Shown here in pieces: positions 36,813 through 49,140 of a stretch of DNA of 64,000 nt (position 1 is the first letter of the stretch; each line of letters begins with the position of its first letter). Under the pieces are notes generated by a model. It was not told the DNA's origin. It searched no databases and was given only the letters and a program-made list of their open reading frames with translations. The DNA comes from Diatrype stigma. Lineage: Eukaryota > Ascomycota > Sordariomycetes > Xylariales > Diatrypaceae. The position numbers and the translations under genes are program-made. The stretch spans positions 248,001 through 312,000 of the forward strand of contig JAKJXP020000051.1 of assembly GCA_022225965.2 (NCBI GenBank), read 5' to 3'.

Positions 36813-37584
36813 TATACGCCGGTTATTTAATTATATATATAAGATATGCGATATATTTTCGGTATATTTCTTATATTAAAATCCACTTCTTAAAATGTAA
36901 CGGCTTAGCTGCTTCGAAATAGTAAGTAAGTATTGCTTTAGCGTTATCGTATACTTGCGTTTCTTTTTTTTTAAACGGATTACTATTATGGGCTGTTATG
37001 GCTTCGTTTTATAAACCCGAATTTCATTAGCTATGTAAAATTCTAAGCTGAAAAAGAAAGAAAAGAAAGAAATTAAAACAGCAAAAATAAAAAGGCTATT
37101 GCTTTAATAAGTGCTGCGATTTTAATGCTGGATTTACTTATTCTGTTTCTTATTTTTATCTTTTTATATATAGTATTGCACTTATGGTTATCGTAATATT
37201 ACCCCCCCCTTTAAGAAAGCCGCGTTTCGAGGCTTTTTTTTTTATAAAAAGAAATAGTTTAGCCGAAACTCGAATCGCGATTGCTTTTTAAATAACGAGG
37301 AGGTATTTTCGGATTTACGTATTTCTTTATTATATTATCGGGTTTTTAATATTTAAGTATATAACGTTATATATTTCTTATAATCGTTATTATTAATTTG
37401 ATTATTTTAATAGTTATTTTTTTAACCTTATTAAATTTTTTCTTACGTAATTCTTTTGCGAAAATTAACGCCACCGTATTATCGTTTTCGTGAAATAAAT
37501 TAAATTTATTATATTTAACGATTCGTCGTTATGTTTTAAGTTATATCGAAAGGCTTATTTATTTCGGGTTTTCGTCGTAGTATT
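36813..37584. other. AT-rich sequence without recognisable feature
   Basis: No gene or clear repeat. A C8 run at about 37203-37210 and a T9 run near 37234 are the only notable tracts. Confidence 0.5.
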
Positions 37585-37736
37585 TATTAAGAAAAGGCAG
37601 GCACATATAGGTCCATATAGGTCCTGGGACAGGACCTTCTTGTCTTTTCTAACTAGCAAATATACATACGTCTTTTGGATAGCTATTTAAAGGACAGGTC
37701 TTTTAAAGAATACAACATCCTGACTTTACTTAATAA
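37585..37736. repeat. Direct repeat copy 1 (little mutated)
   Basis: Begins TATTAAGAAAAGGCAGGCAC and ends ACTTTACTTAATA. It matches 38384-38534 throughout, and almost every difference is a transition. This copy keeps many C and G bases. It may be an LTR or flanking repeat of a small element whose interior is 37737-38383. Confidence 0.8.
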
Positions 37737-38383
37737 TCTGGTAGCATTTCCTGTACCGGTTTAAAGGGCTATCATAACCATAACCATATTACCTTTTTTT
37801 TTTTCCGAAGATAATTGTTCCTATTATGCCACATAAACACTGCAGTTCCGGCTTTCGAATGCCTACGTTGTTCAGTATGTGCTGGTTCTAGCCCAGCTTT
37901 TAAGACCCGTCCATTGCCATACCTCCAATTAGAACGACGTTTCCGGAAAGACTCCTACGGTCGGAAATTGTTCGAATGAACGGAAGACATACCTAAAAGA
38001 CCTACGTTCCAAAGGTTTTCCATAAAAGACCAGCCCAAAAGACGGATAGCGCTCGAAACGACGGTCCGTTACTAGGAATAAAAACTTATTAACTATTATC
38101 TTTAAAGACATTATTAAAATACGTCCTATTTAATATCTTACCGCCAAAAATGACGTCTTTAAATTTTAAAATACGCAAAATTCAATTATTTGGACCATAT
38201 ATATTCATAAATACCTTCCTTTCCGACGCCGGATCATATATATCTGGCAAATTACCACCTAAAAAGACTTACTAAAAACAAACCGATAAATAAAAAAACG
38301 AACGAATAGCTTAGGAACTGCAATTGCTAAAAGGACTAGCTTTAATAAACGAAACGTTTACGTCTCTTTTAAGAAGATGCAGA
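37737..38383. other. Interior between two direct repeats, relatively GC-retaining
   Basis: It lies between the two ~152-bp direct repeats. Its left two-thirds are far less AT-biased than their surroundings. A 60-codon minus-strand frame at 37929-38111 and its plus-strand counterparts show no family I can name. It could be the body of a short LTR-like or non-autonomous element. Confidence 0.45.
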
Positions 38384-38534
38384 TATTAAGAAAAGGCAAG
38401 TATATATAAGTTTATATAAGTTCTAAAATAAGACCTTCTTATTTTTTTTAATTAGCTAATATATATACGTCTTTTAAATAGCCGTTTAAAAAACAGGTCT
38501 TTTAAAGAATATAACATTTTAACTTTACTTAATA
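38384..38534. repeat. Direct repeat copy 2 (heavily RIP-mutated)
   Basis: The partner of 37585-37736, offset 799 bp, with pervasive G-to-A and C-to-T changes (for example GGTCC read as GTTTA or GTTCT). The start TATTAAGAAAAGGCA is identical. Confidence 0.8.
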
Positions 38535-38568
38535 GTATTTTTATAATATAACCGGATTATTTTTAAAA

Positions 38569-40171
38569 CCTAACCCTTAGGACTTTGGTTAATTTAAGCA
38601 GGTTAATTATATGCGAAGATTAACTATATTTAGGCGCGGTTAACTTAACGCTTATTAATACGATTAACCATTAATACGCGGTTAATTTAACGCTTATTAA
38701 TAAGGTTAACCATTAATATGCGGCTAACCTTTTTAATACGAATAACCATTAATACGTAATTAACTTAATGCTTATTAATAAAATTAATTATTAATACGCG
38801 GCTAATCTTTTTAATACGAATAACCATTAATACGTAACTAATTTAATGCTTATTAATATAATTAATTATTAATGCGCGGCTAATTTATTTAATACGAACG
38901 ATTATTAATACGCAATTAATTTAACGCTTATTAATACGAACGATTAATAATGCCCGATTAACGTATTTAATACGGATAATTATTAATACGCAATTAACTT
39001 ATTTAATACGAACGATTATTAATACGCAACTAATTTAATGCTTATTAATACGATTAATTATTAATGCCCGGTTAACGTATTTAATACGGTTAATTCTTAA
39101 TGTTCGATTAACGTATTTAATACGAACGACTATTAATGCGCGGCTAATTTAACGCTTTTTAATACGAATAACCGCTAATATTCGATTAACTTAACGCTTA
39201 TTAATACGGACGATTAATAATGCCCGGTTAATTTATCGGCTTATTGCCGCGGCCGATTCCTAATATTCGGTTAACGTATTAGCTTTTTATTACGAATAAC
39301 CCTTATTGCGCGCATAATTTATCCGATTTTTGCTATAAACGATCCTTATTAAGTAATTTATTTAACGCTTATTAATACGAATAAGCATTAATGCGTAATT
39401 AATTTTAAAACTTATTACTACGAACGATTATATTTATATAAAACTGGCTTTATAATTTTTTAATACGAACGATTACTAATACGTTATTAACTTAACGGCT
39501 TATTATTATAAATCATTATAATTAAATAAAGTTAGTTTATTAATTTATTTATTTATATAACTATTATTATGCGGCTAATTAAATCATATTTAAATGGAGC
39601 TAACCTAATAATTTATTAATACGAATTATTATTATTACGCGGCTTTATTAAATTTTTTTATAATTCGTATATATAATTTTTCGTTTATTATATATAATAT
39701 TTCTTTATTTAAATTCAGAATTGCTTTATTTTTAATACTAGCATATATTAAGGTATTTAATTTTAACGTAACTTATTTATGATTACTTTTAAACGGATAA
39801 TTATTATATTATTTTATTAATTAATTGCTTATAAATGGGTCGATATTATGCATATATCCGCATTTGCAGCCTTAAATAAAATCGATGCAATTAAAATTTG
39901 GAATTTAAACTTTTTATAAATTCGAAATTTCGATGTTTTATAGGTTTTGTTGTTTCCGTTATATTTATTATATTATTACGCTTTCGAAATCTCGAATACG
40001 TATAGCCGTTACGGCTTATTATTGGCTATATTGCGTTATAATAGCCTTGAAATCTCGATTTTTTATAGGTTTTGCCGTTTGCGTTATATGCCATATAATA
40101 TAATGCCTTTTAAATTTCGTTGCTTTATAAAAAATAATGTAATTATAATTAAGTTTTCGTAATGCATTATT
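38569..40171. repeat. 1.6-kb dispersed repeat, uninterrupted copy A
   Basis: It starts CCTAACCCTTAGGACTTTGG. The left ~1 kb consists of degenerate tandem units built from TTAATACGCGGTTAATTTAACGC-like words, and a unique right part of ~600 bp ends near GCATTATTTTAT. The same sequence recurs as copy B in two pieces, 50710-51707 and 62074-62686. No protein frame is evident, so it may be a non-autonomous element or a subtelomere-type repeat. Confidence 0.82.
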
Positions 40172-41620
40172 TTATGTTATATTTATTAATAATAATTTTT
40201 CTTATAATTAAATAATACATTATTGCCGTTATATAATAAGTGCGTTATTGCAGTTATAGGTTTTTTTTTAATTGCTTTTATCGGCTTCGGTTATATAACC
40301 GATGCCGATATATTTGGGTTTTGGTTTTCGTTTATATAAAAAATGCTGGTTCGTTTAGTTTTATATATAATTTTTTATAAACAAGCAAATAATGCAATAC
40401 CTTTCTTTTTAATTAAATCCATAACGTAAATATCTTTTAATATTTATGTACCTAAAATAAAGGTTTTAACGTTATTTCGATTTATTTTAATTAATACTTT
40501 ATTTATAGCCTTTGTTTTTTTATTTTTTTTTACGTTTTCGTTTATTTTATATATTTCCGATGCATAATATTTTCCGTTTAATTATAATATATTATTCTTT
40601 TTATCTTATATTACGATAAACTTTTTTCGTTTAATTCGTTACTTTTTATTTTTTTTTATTTTTGCTTTAAAGCAACGATTTCGAATTTATATATATATGC
40701 ATTATTATGTTATAACCAAAACGCTTATTTTTGTTTTATATGTTTTATATATATTTATATCTTTTTACGACTTATTTTTCATTTTTTTATTATATCATAT
40801 TTTTATATATATATATATATTCGTTATTATTATGTTTTTCCTTATTTTTATTTTTATATATTTTTTATCGTTTCGTTTTTTTATATATTATATATTATAT
40901 ATTATATAACTTTATTTATTTCTTTACGTAATTTATATTATTATATATTTGCATATATTTAGAAAATTTAATACGATTCGTTATTTTTTCGTAAATAAAA
41001 CCCTTTTTTAGGTTTTCATTTTTTGTATTTCTTTATTATGCTTTTATTTATTTTTTCGTATTTTTAATTTTTACGAATATCTTATTATAACTATTACATT
41101 TTTTTCGCCTTAAAGCTATTAGTATTTCGTAATTTTTAATTATAAAATTAACGTTATTATAAATATTAATATTTCTTAATTTATTTTTTCGATTTATTAT
41201 GAAATTAACGTCCGAAAATTAGCCTTAAAAATTTACTTTTTCGCCTTAAAACGTTATCGGTATTTCTTTTATTATTATTATGCCTTAGCATTTTATTTAT
41301 TACGTTAATTATGTATATATAGTTACGCGTTTTAATTTTTTTTTATGTTATTACCGTTATCGATATTTTATATATTTATTAAAAGATTTATAACGCGTAA
41401 CTTTTTTTTAACCGATTCAGTATTAACGTAATTCGCAACGTTATTAAACGGTTTCGTAATTAGCAATAAACTTAAAATATCTTAGCCGTTTTTAATTACC
41501 TTAACGGTAATCTTTTTCTTATAATCGAAAATTTCGGTAATAACCTTTTTCGGCGCTAATAAAAAGCCGCCTATAATCGGCAATTTTAAATATTCGCCTA
41601 ATCCGTTAATTCGGACTTTT
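40172..41620. other. T-rich sequence without recognisable feature
   Basis: Strongly T-biased plus strand. The hydrophobic Phe/Tyr/Ile frames at 40.7-40.9 kb are products of composition. No gene is supported. Confidence 0.5.
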
Positions 41621-41629
41621 TCCGGCCGC

Positions 41630-41825
41630 TTTTAAAAAAAAGCCGTACGTATCCGGTATTTATTATTAGCAGCAATAATAATAACAATAACTTACTTTTA
41701 TAAATAAAACGCTTTCGATTAATTAATAATGCTACGGCTGGAAATAAAAAACTTATAATTAAAAAAAACCGTACGTATTTAATATTCGTTAATAATAACG
41801 ACAATAACGATAATAATATATTTTT
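41630..41825. repeat. Degenerate tandem duplication, period about 124 bp
   Basis: AAAAAGCCGTACGTATCCGG near 41636 recurs as AAAACCGTACGTATTTAA near 41764, each followed by AATAATAAC-rich sequence. The differences are mainly transitions. Confidence 0.55.
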
Positions 41826-41867
41826 ACGGCAATAACGCCTTTATTTATATAATTATGCCAAAACCGA

Positions 41868-42270
41868 AGCTCCGAAACGTAAACGGCAAAAGCTTTAAAT
41901 CCCTACCGAAACCGACCTAATAGCAAAGATACGGGCTCGGGCTTAAAAGCGCTAGCGTTAACGGGTTTAAATAAATACGAAAAGACGGATTCGTTTTTTA
42001 AAACGGCAACGGCGGCGGGTACGCATAAAGGCGGCGGCGCTGGCCTAAATTAAAAAACGTCCGAACCGGCCGCAAAAAATTATCCAAACGAAACCATAAG
42101 CGGACGCAAAAATATAGGAACAGGCTAAAAAAAATAATTCGTAATACCAAAAGGCCCGGAATTAAAAGCGCCGGCGGCAGCGGGTATAAAAAAAAGTTAA
42201 TTCGAAGGCTAATAATTAAAAGGGCCAAAAATAACGGCCCGAAATAATAACAAAAACGCATATAAATATT
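41868..42270 (+). pseudogene. Relic of an Arg/Lys/Gln/Ala-rich protein segment
   Basis: This stretch keeps more G/C than its surroundings. Read on the plus strand it is a long run of basic and Ala residues (for example LKRQRRRVRIKAAALA) interrupted almost only by TAA, as expected if CAA glutamine codons had been mutated. It resembles the basic tails of fungal DDE-type transposases in composition, but no diagnostic motif is visible, so the family is not assigned. Confidence 0.4.
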
Positions 42271-42863
42271 TAACCGAAAATAAAGCCATTAAGTCGATTT
42301 TATAAACGCTTACATTTAAATCCATTTTAATCCGAAACGTTAATACGAAATAAAGCTTAAAAGCATTTATATTAATAGCGAATAAAAAACGCGCATATTC
42401 GGACTTAAAAAAATAACGTCGACGGATAAAGTTAAATTCGAAAGTAATATTTTAGCATTACTTTTTAAAATTCGAACGGCGACAGTATTTCTTATAACGG
42501 CAAATAACGTTAATAATATGCTTACGGCGGCGAATAAAAAACGAATGAAAAGCGAAAAAAAAGGCCCGGATTCGGGTCCGTAAACGTATATAAATATAAG
42601 CCGAAATATTAATATATGCCGAATCCTTTATTTATTACGATAACTTTATGCGGCTTAACGATTTTAATTAAAAAGCGTTATTTACGTAATTAAATATGCT
42701 TAAAAAATAATAAACGAATATATTTTTATAACAGGAACGTTAATAGAAAATATAACGATTTCGTTTTTTTTAATAACATTTATTTTCGTAATTTCATAAT
42801 AATAATGAAAATATTTTTTATAACATTATTAATATTTTTTTTAGCCTTATTTTTTTTAGCCTT

Positions 42864-42928
42864 ATTAATTCCGTTAATTCCGTTAATTCCGTTAATTCCG
42901 CCAATTCCGTTAATTCCGTTAATTCCTT
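42864..42928. repeat. 9-bp minisatellite (TTAATTCCG)n
   Basis: About seven near-perfect copies of TTAATTCCG, one with GCC in place of GTT. It gives a Leu-Ile-Pro artefact when translated. Confidence 0.85.
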
Positions 42929-43289
42929 TATTTTTATTTTCCGTTTTAATTTTTTTATATCCTTTATTGGTATCGCTATTTAATCCGCTTTTTTTCGTTT
43001 AAATCGTCGTAATAACTTTTAAAAAACAAGTTTTACGTCGTAAAATAATAACTTTAGCATTTTTTATTTTATTAATCGGCTTTACCGTATGTATTAATAA
43101 TATGCGTCGGTTTTTACCGATTGTTGCAGTATTAATTTAAATCTTAACCCTAGCCGTTATATAAAGGCCCGTAATTCTTTTCGAATATTATTTTTATTTA
43201 CCTTTTTTAAAAATACGAAATATCGTTTAATCCGATCTTTTTTTTTCGTATTTAATAATTATAGCCTAATCTTATTTGCGTTTTCCGCA

Positions 43290-43520
43290 TATCGCGGCTA
43301 TAGCTTAAACGAACGTCCGTTTTAAATAAATAGCGGCCATAACGCAAATGCCTTTCCGAATTAAGCTAATAACGGTTATGGCGCCGATTTATTTTTGCTT
43401 TTTACGAATCGCGGCCATAATCCGGACGGATTTTCGTTTTAAATAAACAGCGGTTATTACGCAAATGCATTTCCGAATTAAACAAATAGCGGTTATAACT
43501 TAAACGTATTTTTCGGTTAA
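43290..43520. repeat. Tandem duplication, period about 118 bp
   Basis: CGCGGCTATAGC...TTTTAAATAAATAGCGG at about 43291-43336 is repeated as CGCGGCCATAATC...TTTTAAATAAACAGCGG at about 43409-43453. In both copies CGCAAATGC and TTCCGAATTAA follow. Differences are mostly transitions. Confidence 0.6.
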
Positions 43521-44960
43521 ATAAGTAACGGTAATAAATTAAATAAAATACGGCAATTAATAACGTTATTTATAATTTTTAATAAGGATTAATATATAAT
43601 TAAATTAATTATTAAAGCAATAAATATAAAAAATAAATTTTTTATTTTTATTACGTTATTTTATTTTATGTTTTATATTGCTTATATATATTAATAATTT
43701 TTTAATTAAAATTAAATGCATATATGTATTTATTTTTTTATTACATAATAAATTATTTTGTTTTAAGTAATATTTATATTTATTATTATTTTCGTTATTT
43801 AAATTTTAAATATATATTTCATCTTAATTATGGCTTTAAGAAATAATAATTCGATTAGTTTATAATTTCCGCGTAATTTTCTTTCGTTAATCGGTAATAT
43901 ATAATATATTTTCCGTTTTTTATAGCGAATTATTTAATTTTTCCGAATAATAGCCGTAATATATATATTATGCTAAGAAAAAAGGATTTAATCGGGCCCG
44001 TATATAAACGGCCAGGTTAAATATAATATCGTTAAATACTCGATAATATAATTAATTAACGTAAATCGTTCGATAATAAAAACCTTCTTTATTAAAATAA
44101 CGGTTATTTTAAAGCAAGGGATTATTTTAACGCTTATAATAAAAACTATCGCTTTTAAAAAAGGCCTTCTTAATACGAAGCTCCCGGCGTCGCTTACGGA
44201 AAATAATTCCGAATTATATTATTACGTTTTATAATCGTTACCGCTTTGCTTTATGCGGCCGGATTTAATAAATGCTATAACGTAATTTTATGCAATAATA
44301 TAAATAACTTCAAGTTAATTATTTCTTTTTTTTTTAATATCGGCGGTTATAAGATTTTTTTTATAAGCGGGCCTTTATTTATTCGCGTTCGTAATTCGAA
44401 TTATTAATATTTATTAATTGCTTGCATTATTCCGTATTTAGCCCTTTTTCTTTTAATTTTATATATTTTTTAATAATATTATCTTAACTTTATAACATAA
44501 TAACTTAAATAATACGAATTTTTTAATTTGTAATAAATTATTTCTATATTTTTTTAAGCTTTAAAAGTAATACTTTTATATAATAAGCTATTTATAACTT
44601 ATAATTCCAGTCGTTTAATTATTATAATAATCGAATCATCGAGATTATAATTATAAACGGATTTTATAAACGCGTTTATATTTATAACGTAATATAATTT
44701 ATAAATATAATTTAATATGTTTTTTTATTAACTAATAAATCGAATATTAATAGCTTCTTTTATTTTTAATAATGTAATAATCTTATTTAATAATTTTAAC
44801 CGTTTATATTACGTTATTAAGGCATTTAAATAAACTTCGCTTTATTAGTTTTAATGGCCTTTTAATTTTATATGTCGATGCTTAATTCCTTTATTATTTC
44901 GGAAATATATAAAAAATAAAGAAAAATAAAAGATTATGCCGTTTTAATTAAAAATGCCAA
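43521..44960. other. AT-rich sequence without recognisable feature
   Basis: No gene. The 44.0-44.28 kb part keeps somewhat more G/C (AATCGGGCCCG near 43994; GCTCCCGGCGTCGC near 44182), suggesting remains of a once GC-normal sequence. Confidence 0.45.
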
Positions 44961-44984
44961 GGTATTTAAATAAACCTAACCCCT

Positions 44985-45120
44985 AGGACTTAGGTCAACC
45001 TAAGCAGGTTAACCACATACGGGGGTTAATCACATTTAGGTACGGTTGACCACTAATACGCGGTTAACCACTAGTACGCGGTTGACCAGTACGCGGTTAA
45101 CCACCTTTGGATACGGTTAA
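44985..45120. repeat. Least-decayed copy of the CCTAACCCC / GGTTAACC repeat head
   Basis: AAACCTAACCCCTAGGACTT followed by repeated short units with ACGCGGTTAACC or TACGGTTGACC. It matches the head of copy A (38569) and mutated versions near 46060, 47325 and 50710. Confidence 0.7.
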
Positions 45121-45300
45121 CCTGGCTGTATTATACGTACGTACCAATTGGATGCTGGCTGTACGTACGTACCAATTGGGTGCTGGCTGTACGTACGTAC
45201 CAATTGGGTACTGGCTGTACGTTCGTACTAATTGGGTGCTGGCTGTACGTACGTACCAATTAGGTGCTGGCTATACGTACGTACCAATTAAGTAATGGCT
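45121..45300. repeat. 28-bp minisatellite, block 1
   Basis: At least five copies spaced exactly 28 bp (GGCT at 45157, 45185, 45213, 45241, 45269) of a unit with GTACGTACGTACC and CAATTGGGTGCT. The unit contains two palindromic cores, GTACGTACGTAC and CCAATTGG. The copies retain C and G although the surroundings are almost pure A/T. Confidence 0.92.
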
Positions 45301-46196
45301 ATATATACGTATTATTTAAATACGGTTAATTATTTTTAAATGCAATTAATTACTTTTAAATACGATTAATTTAATTATATTATATATATATATATTTTAT
45401 TTTTTATATTATTATATAAAGGTTTAATATTATAAAATAATTATTAAATATTTTGCTTTATATTTAATTATTTCGAATATAAGCCTTTTTTATAAAAACG
45501 AATATTTAAAATACGTAATAATAAATTATAAATATTAAGATATTATTAAACTTTTATATTATAATATAAAAAATAAAATATATTAATTAAATATTAATTA
45601 TACATATATATTAATTAAATATTAATTATATATACGTATTAAATATTAATTATACGTACGTATTAATTAAGTAATAATTATATATACGTATTATTTAAAT
45701 ACGATTATTTATTTTATTTAAATTTTAACGTAAATATATAAGTTTATTTATATTATAATAAAATAAAAGGTTATTATGTTACTTTTTTTTATAAAATATA
45801 AATAAAATCGATTATTTTAAATAAAAAAATAACTTAATATATATATAACGATTTATATATTTTTAAAGTAATTAATATTAATACGAATTAAATTTTAATA
45901 AATTAATTTAACGTTTATTTTAAATTATAAATAATTTATATTAATTTTAATATAATTAATTTATAACTTTATTTAAATTATAAATAATTAGCTTTTATAA
46001 TAATAATATTTAATTAAAATTAACTTTATTATAATTTTAATTTATTAATTATATTTTAATTCTTAGGATTTTAATTAATTTAAATAAGTTAATTATATAT
46101 AAGAATTAATTATATTTAAATACGATTAACCATTAATACGCGGTTAATTATTAATACGCGATTAATTAATATGCGGTTAATTACCTTTAAATACGG
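45301..46196. other. AT-rich interval with decayed repeat copies
   Basis: It contains TATACGTACGTATTAATTAA-like words that are probably mutated 28-bp units, and from about 46055 a mutated copy of the CCTAACCC repeat head. Confidence 0.5.
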
Positions 46197-46735
46197 TTAA
46201 CCTGTACGTACGTACGTACCAATTGGGTGGTGGCTGTACGTACGTATCAATTGGGTATTGGCTGTACGTACGTACCAATTGGGTAATGGCTGTATGTACG
46301 TATCATTTGGGTACGGTTGACCACCTTTGGGTGCGGTTGACCACCTTTGGGTACGGTTGACCTGGCTGTATTGTACGTACGTACCAATTGGGTGCTGGCT
46401 GTACGTACGTACCAATTGGGTAATGGCTGTATGTACGTACCATTTGGGTACGGTTGACCACCTTTGGGTGCGGTTGACCTGGCTGTATTGTACGTACGTA
46501 TTAATTGGGTGCTGGCTGTACGTACGTACCAATTGGGTATTGGCTGTACGTACGTACCAATTGGGTGCTGGCTGTACGTACGTATTAATTGGGTGCTGGC
46601 TGTACGTACGTACCAATTGGGTAATGGCTGTATGTACGTACCATTTGGATACGGTTAACCACCTTTAGGTACGGTTAATCATCTTTAAATACGGTTAACC
46701 TGGCTGTATTATACGTACGTATTAATTAAGTAATA
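46197..46735. repeat. 28-bp minisatellite, block 2, with interleaved 20-bp units
   Basis: The same GTACGTACGTACCAATTGGG unit as block 1, in groups separated by 20-bp units of the form GGTTGACCACCTTTGGGTAC. The two unit types alternate in a higher-order pattern. On both sides the units grade into TTAATTAA-type mutated versions. Confidence 0.9.
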
Positions 46736-47945
46736 ATTATACGTACGTATTAATTAAATATTAATTATACGTACGTATTAATTAAATAATAGCTATATAT
46801 ACGTATTATTTAAATACGATTAATTATTTTATTTAATATTAACGTAAATTTATAAGCTTATTTATATTATAATAAAACGAAAAATTATTATATTACTTTT
46901 TTTTATAAAAATTAAATAAAATCGATTATTTTAAATAAAAATAACTTAATATGTATATAACGATTTATATATTTTTAAAACGATTAATATTAATACGAAT
47001 TAAGCTTTAACGAATTAATTTAACGTTTATTTTAAATTATAATTAATTTATAATTTAATTTAAATCGTAAATAATTAACTTTTATAATAATGCTATTTAA
47101 TTAAAATTGATTTTATTATTATTTATTTATTTATTATAATTTTAATTTATTAATTAAATATATTCTTTATTTATATAAATCGCCGATTTAAAATTATTAA
47201 TATTTATAATTATATTTATTATTATATTTAATTATTATTAATTACTTAATTTATATAAACGATTAAATTATTATTATTATTTATTTATTTATTATAATAT
47301 TAGCCTTAATTTTTAAAATTTAAATTGATTTAAATAAATTAATTATATATAAGAATTAATTATATTTAAATATAATTAATTTATATATATATACGTATTA
47401 ATTAAATAATAATTATATATACGTATTAATTATATATACGTATTAATTAAATAATAACTATATATACGTATTATTTAAATACCATTAATTATTTTTAAAT
47501 TAAATTAATTTAATTTAATTATACGTATATATTAATTTAATGCTAATTATACGTATATATTAATTAAATAATGGCTATATATACGTATTATTTAAATACG
47601 ATTATTTAATTATATTATACGTATATATTAATTTAATATTAATTATATATACGTATTATTTATATAATTAATTGTTTTTAAATACGATTAAGTATTTTTA
47701 AATATAATTAATATAATTATTTTATACGTACGTATTAATTAAATATTAATTATATATATATTTTAATTAAATAATATATATATATATATATATTTATATA
47801 TTATAATAATATAATAATATAATATTTATTTATTTATTTATAATTTTTAAAATAAAAATAATAACGAATAATATTAAAATTATAAAAAACGAATTTAATT
47901 TTAAATAATATTTTTAAAATATATAAATGTATTTATAAAATTTTA
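46736..47945. repeat. Decayed 28-bp units and AT microsatellites
   Basis: Repeated TATACGTACGTATTAATTAA and TATATACGTATTATTTAAA words look like RIP-mutated 28-bp units. (AT)n tracts occur near 47770-47795. No gene is visible. Confidence 0.6.
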
Positions 47946-47951
47946 ATTAAT

Positions 47952-47952
<1 letters not shown>

Positions 47953-48018
<66 letters not shown>
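47953..48018. repeat. (AAT)n microsatellite
   Basis: About 21 uninterrupted AAT units. Confidence 0.95.
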
Positions 48019-48020
<2 letters not shown>

Positions 48021-49140
48021 CGTATAAAATTTTAAGATTTAATTTTTTTAATTTTAAATTAATTTTAATTTAATTTTAAAATATATATCGTAAATAACTT
48101 TTTAAAATGTTTTAATTAATAAATTATAAAATTTAATTTAGCCTTTATAATTTATTTCGTTAACGGATTTTTTAAGTCCTTTATTTACGGAAATTATATT
48201 ATTTAATAATTCGTTTAATTAATTAAATATTAATTAAAAACCTTATTATGTATTTAATTTTTAAATAAACCATTTATTGGTTTTTTTTATAAAATATAAA
48301 AATTTATTTTTTTAATACTTAATAAAATTCGTAAATTTTATTTTAATTTAAAATATAAAAGTTTAATTGCGATATTAATTATTTAAACATTTTTAAAATA
48401 CGAAACGGCCGATTTTAAATAAAACTATTAAATAACGTTATATTATTTTTAATTAATAATTACGTTAATATAAAAAATTTTAAAATCGATTATTTTAAAA
48501 TGAAATTATTAAATTTTAAAAAACGAATAATATTATAAATATATATTATAAATTCGAATAATTAAAAAAATAAACCGCAATAATTTAATATTTTATTACG
48601 TTATTATTTATATAACGTTTATAATTAATATTCGTTTCGAAATAATAATTTATTAATATATATTTTTAAATATAATAATTTTATTAAAACGTTTTTCGAT
48701 AAATAAAAATAAAAACACTTAAACGTTTAATTCGTAAAATAATATAAAGCATAATTATAAATCCTTTTTATATAAATTTTTTCGACGGCGTTATAAAAAT
48801 CGAAAATATTTGTTATGGCCGAATTATATTTATTAAAAACTTAATTTAAGCTTTTCGGTTTTTATTTTTTAATACGTTTTTTTTTTTAATTTTATTAAAT
48901 TCGCCATAAACGATGGCAATAAAAAATTATACGTTATTATTTTAAATAATAACGACGATAAAGAAAAATCGTAATATTATTTATTTTAAAATAATTAAAT
49001 ATTAATAATTCCGTTTTTTTTCGAATAATTTATTTATAAATATTTTATTACGTCGTTTAAAATTATTTATTTCGTTTATAATAACTTTTTATACGTCGTT
49101 TTACGTTATATTAATTCGTTTTTTAAATATATTTAATTTA
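48019..49140. other. AT-rich sequence, possible relic coding on either strand
   Basis: No recognisable gene; many TAA/TTA words and scattered CG. It is probably part of the same decayed element as the coiled-coil relic next to it, but nothing diagnostic is seen. Confidence 0.4.

Noticed and set aside
37585..38534. Complete LTR retrotransposon
   Set aside because: The direct repeats are 152 bp and the interior only ~650 bp, with no gag, RT or integrase motif visible; at most a short non-autonomous element.
41998..42261. 87-codon minus frame, Leu/Pro/Phe-rich
   Set aside because: It is the antisense of the basic relic island; the plus strand explains it better through TAA-for-CAA changes.
42805..43002. 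Hydrophobic 65-codon frame
   Set aside because: It is produced by the 9-bp TTAATTCCG repeat and T-rich flanks.
46197..46668. Open frames rich in Tyr-Val-Arg-Thr on both strands
   Set aside because: They are translations of the 28-bp minisatellite, not genes.
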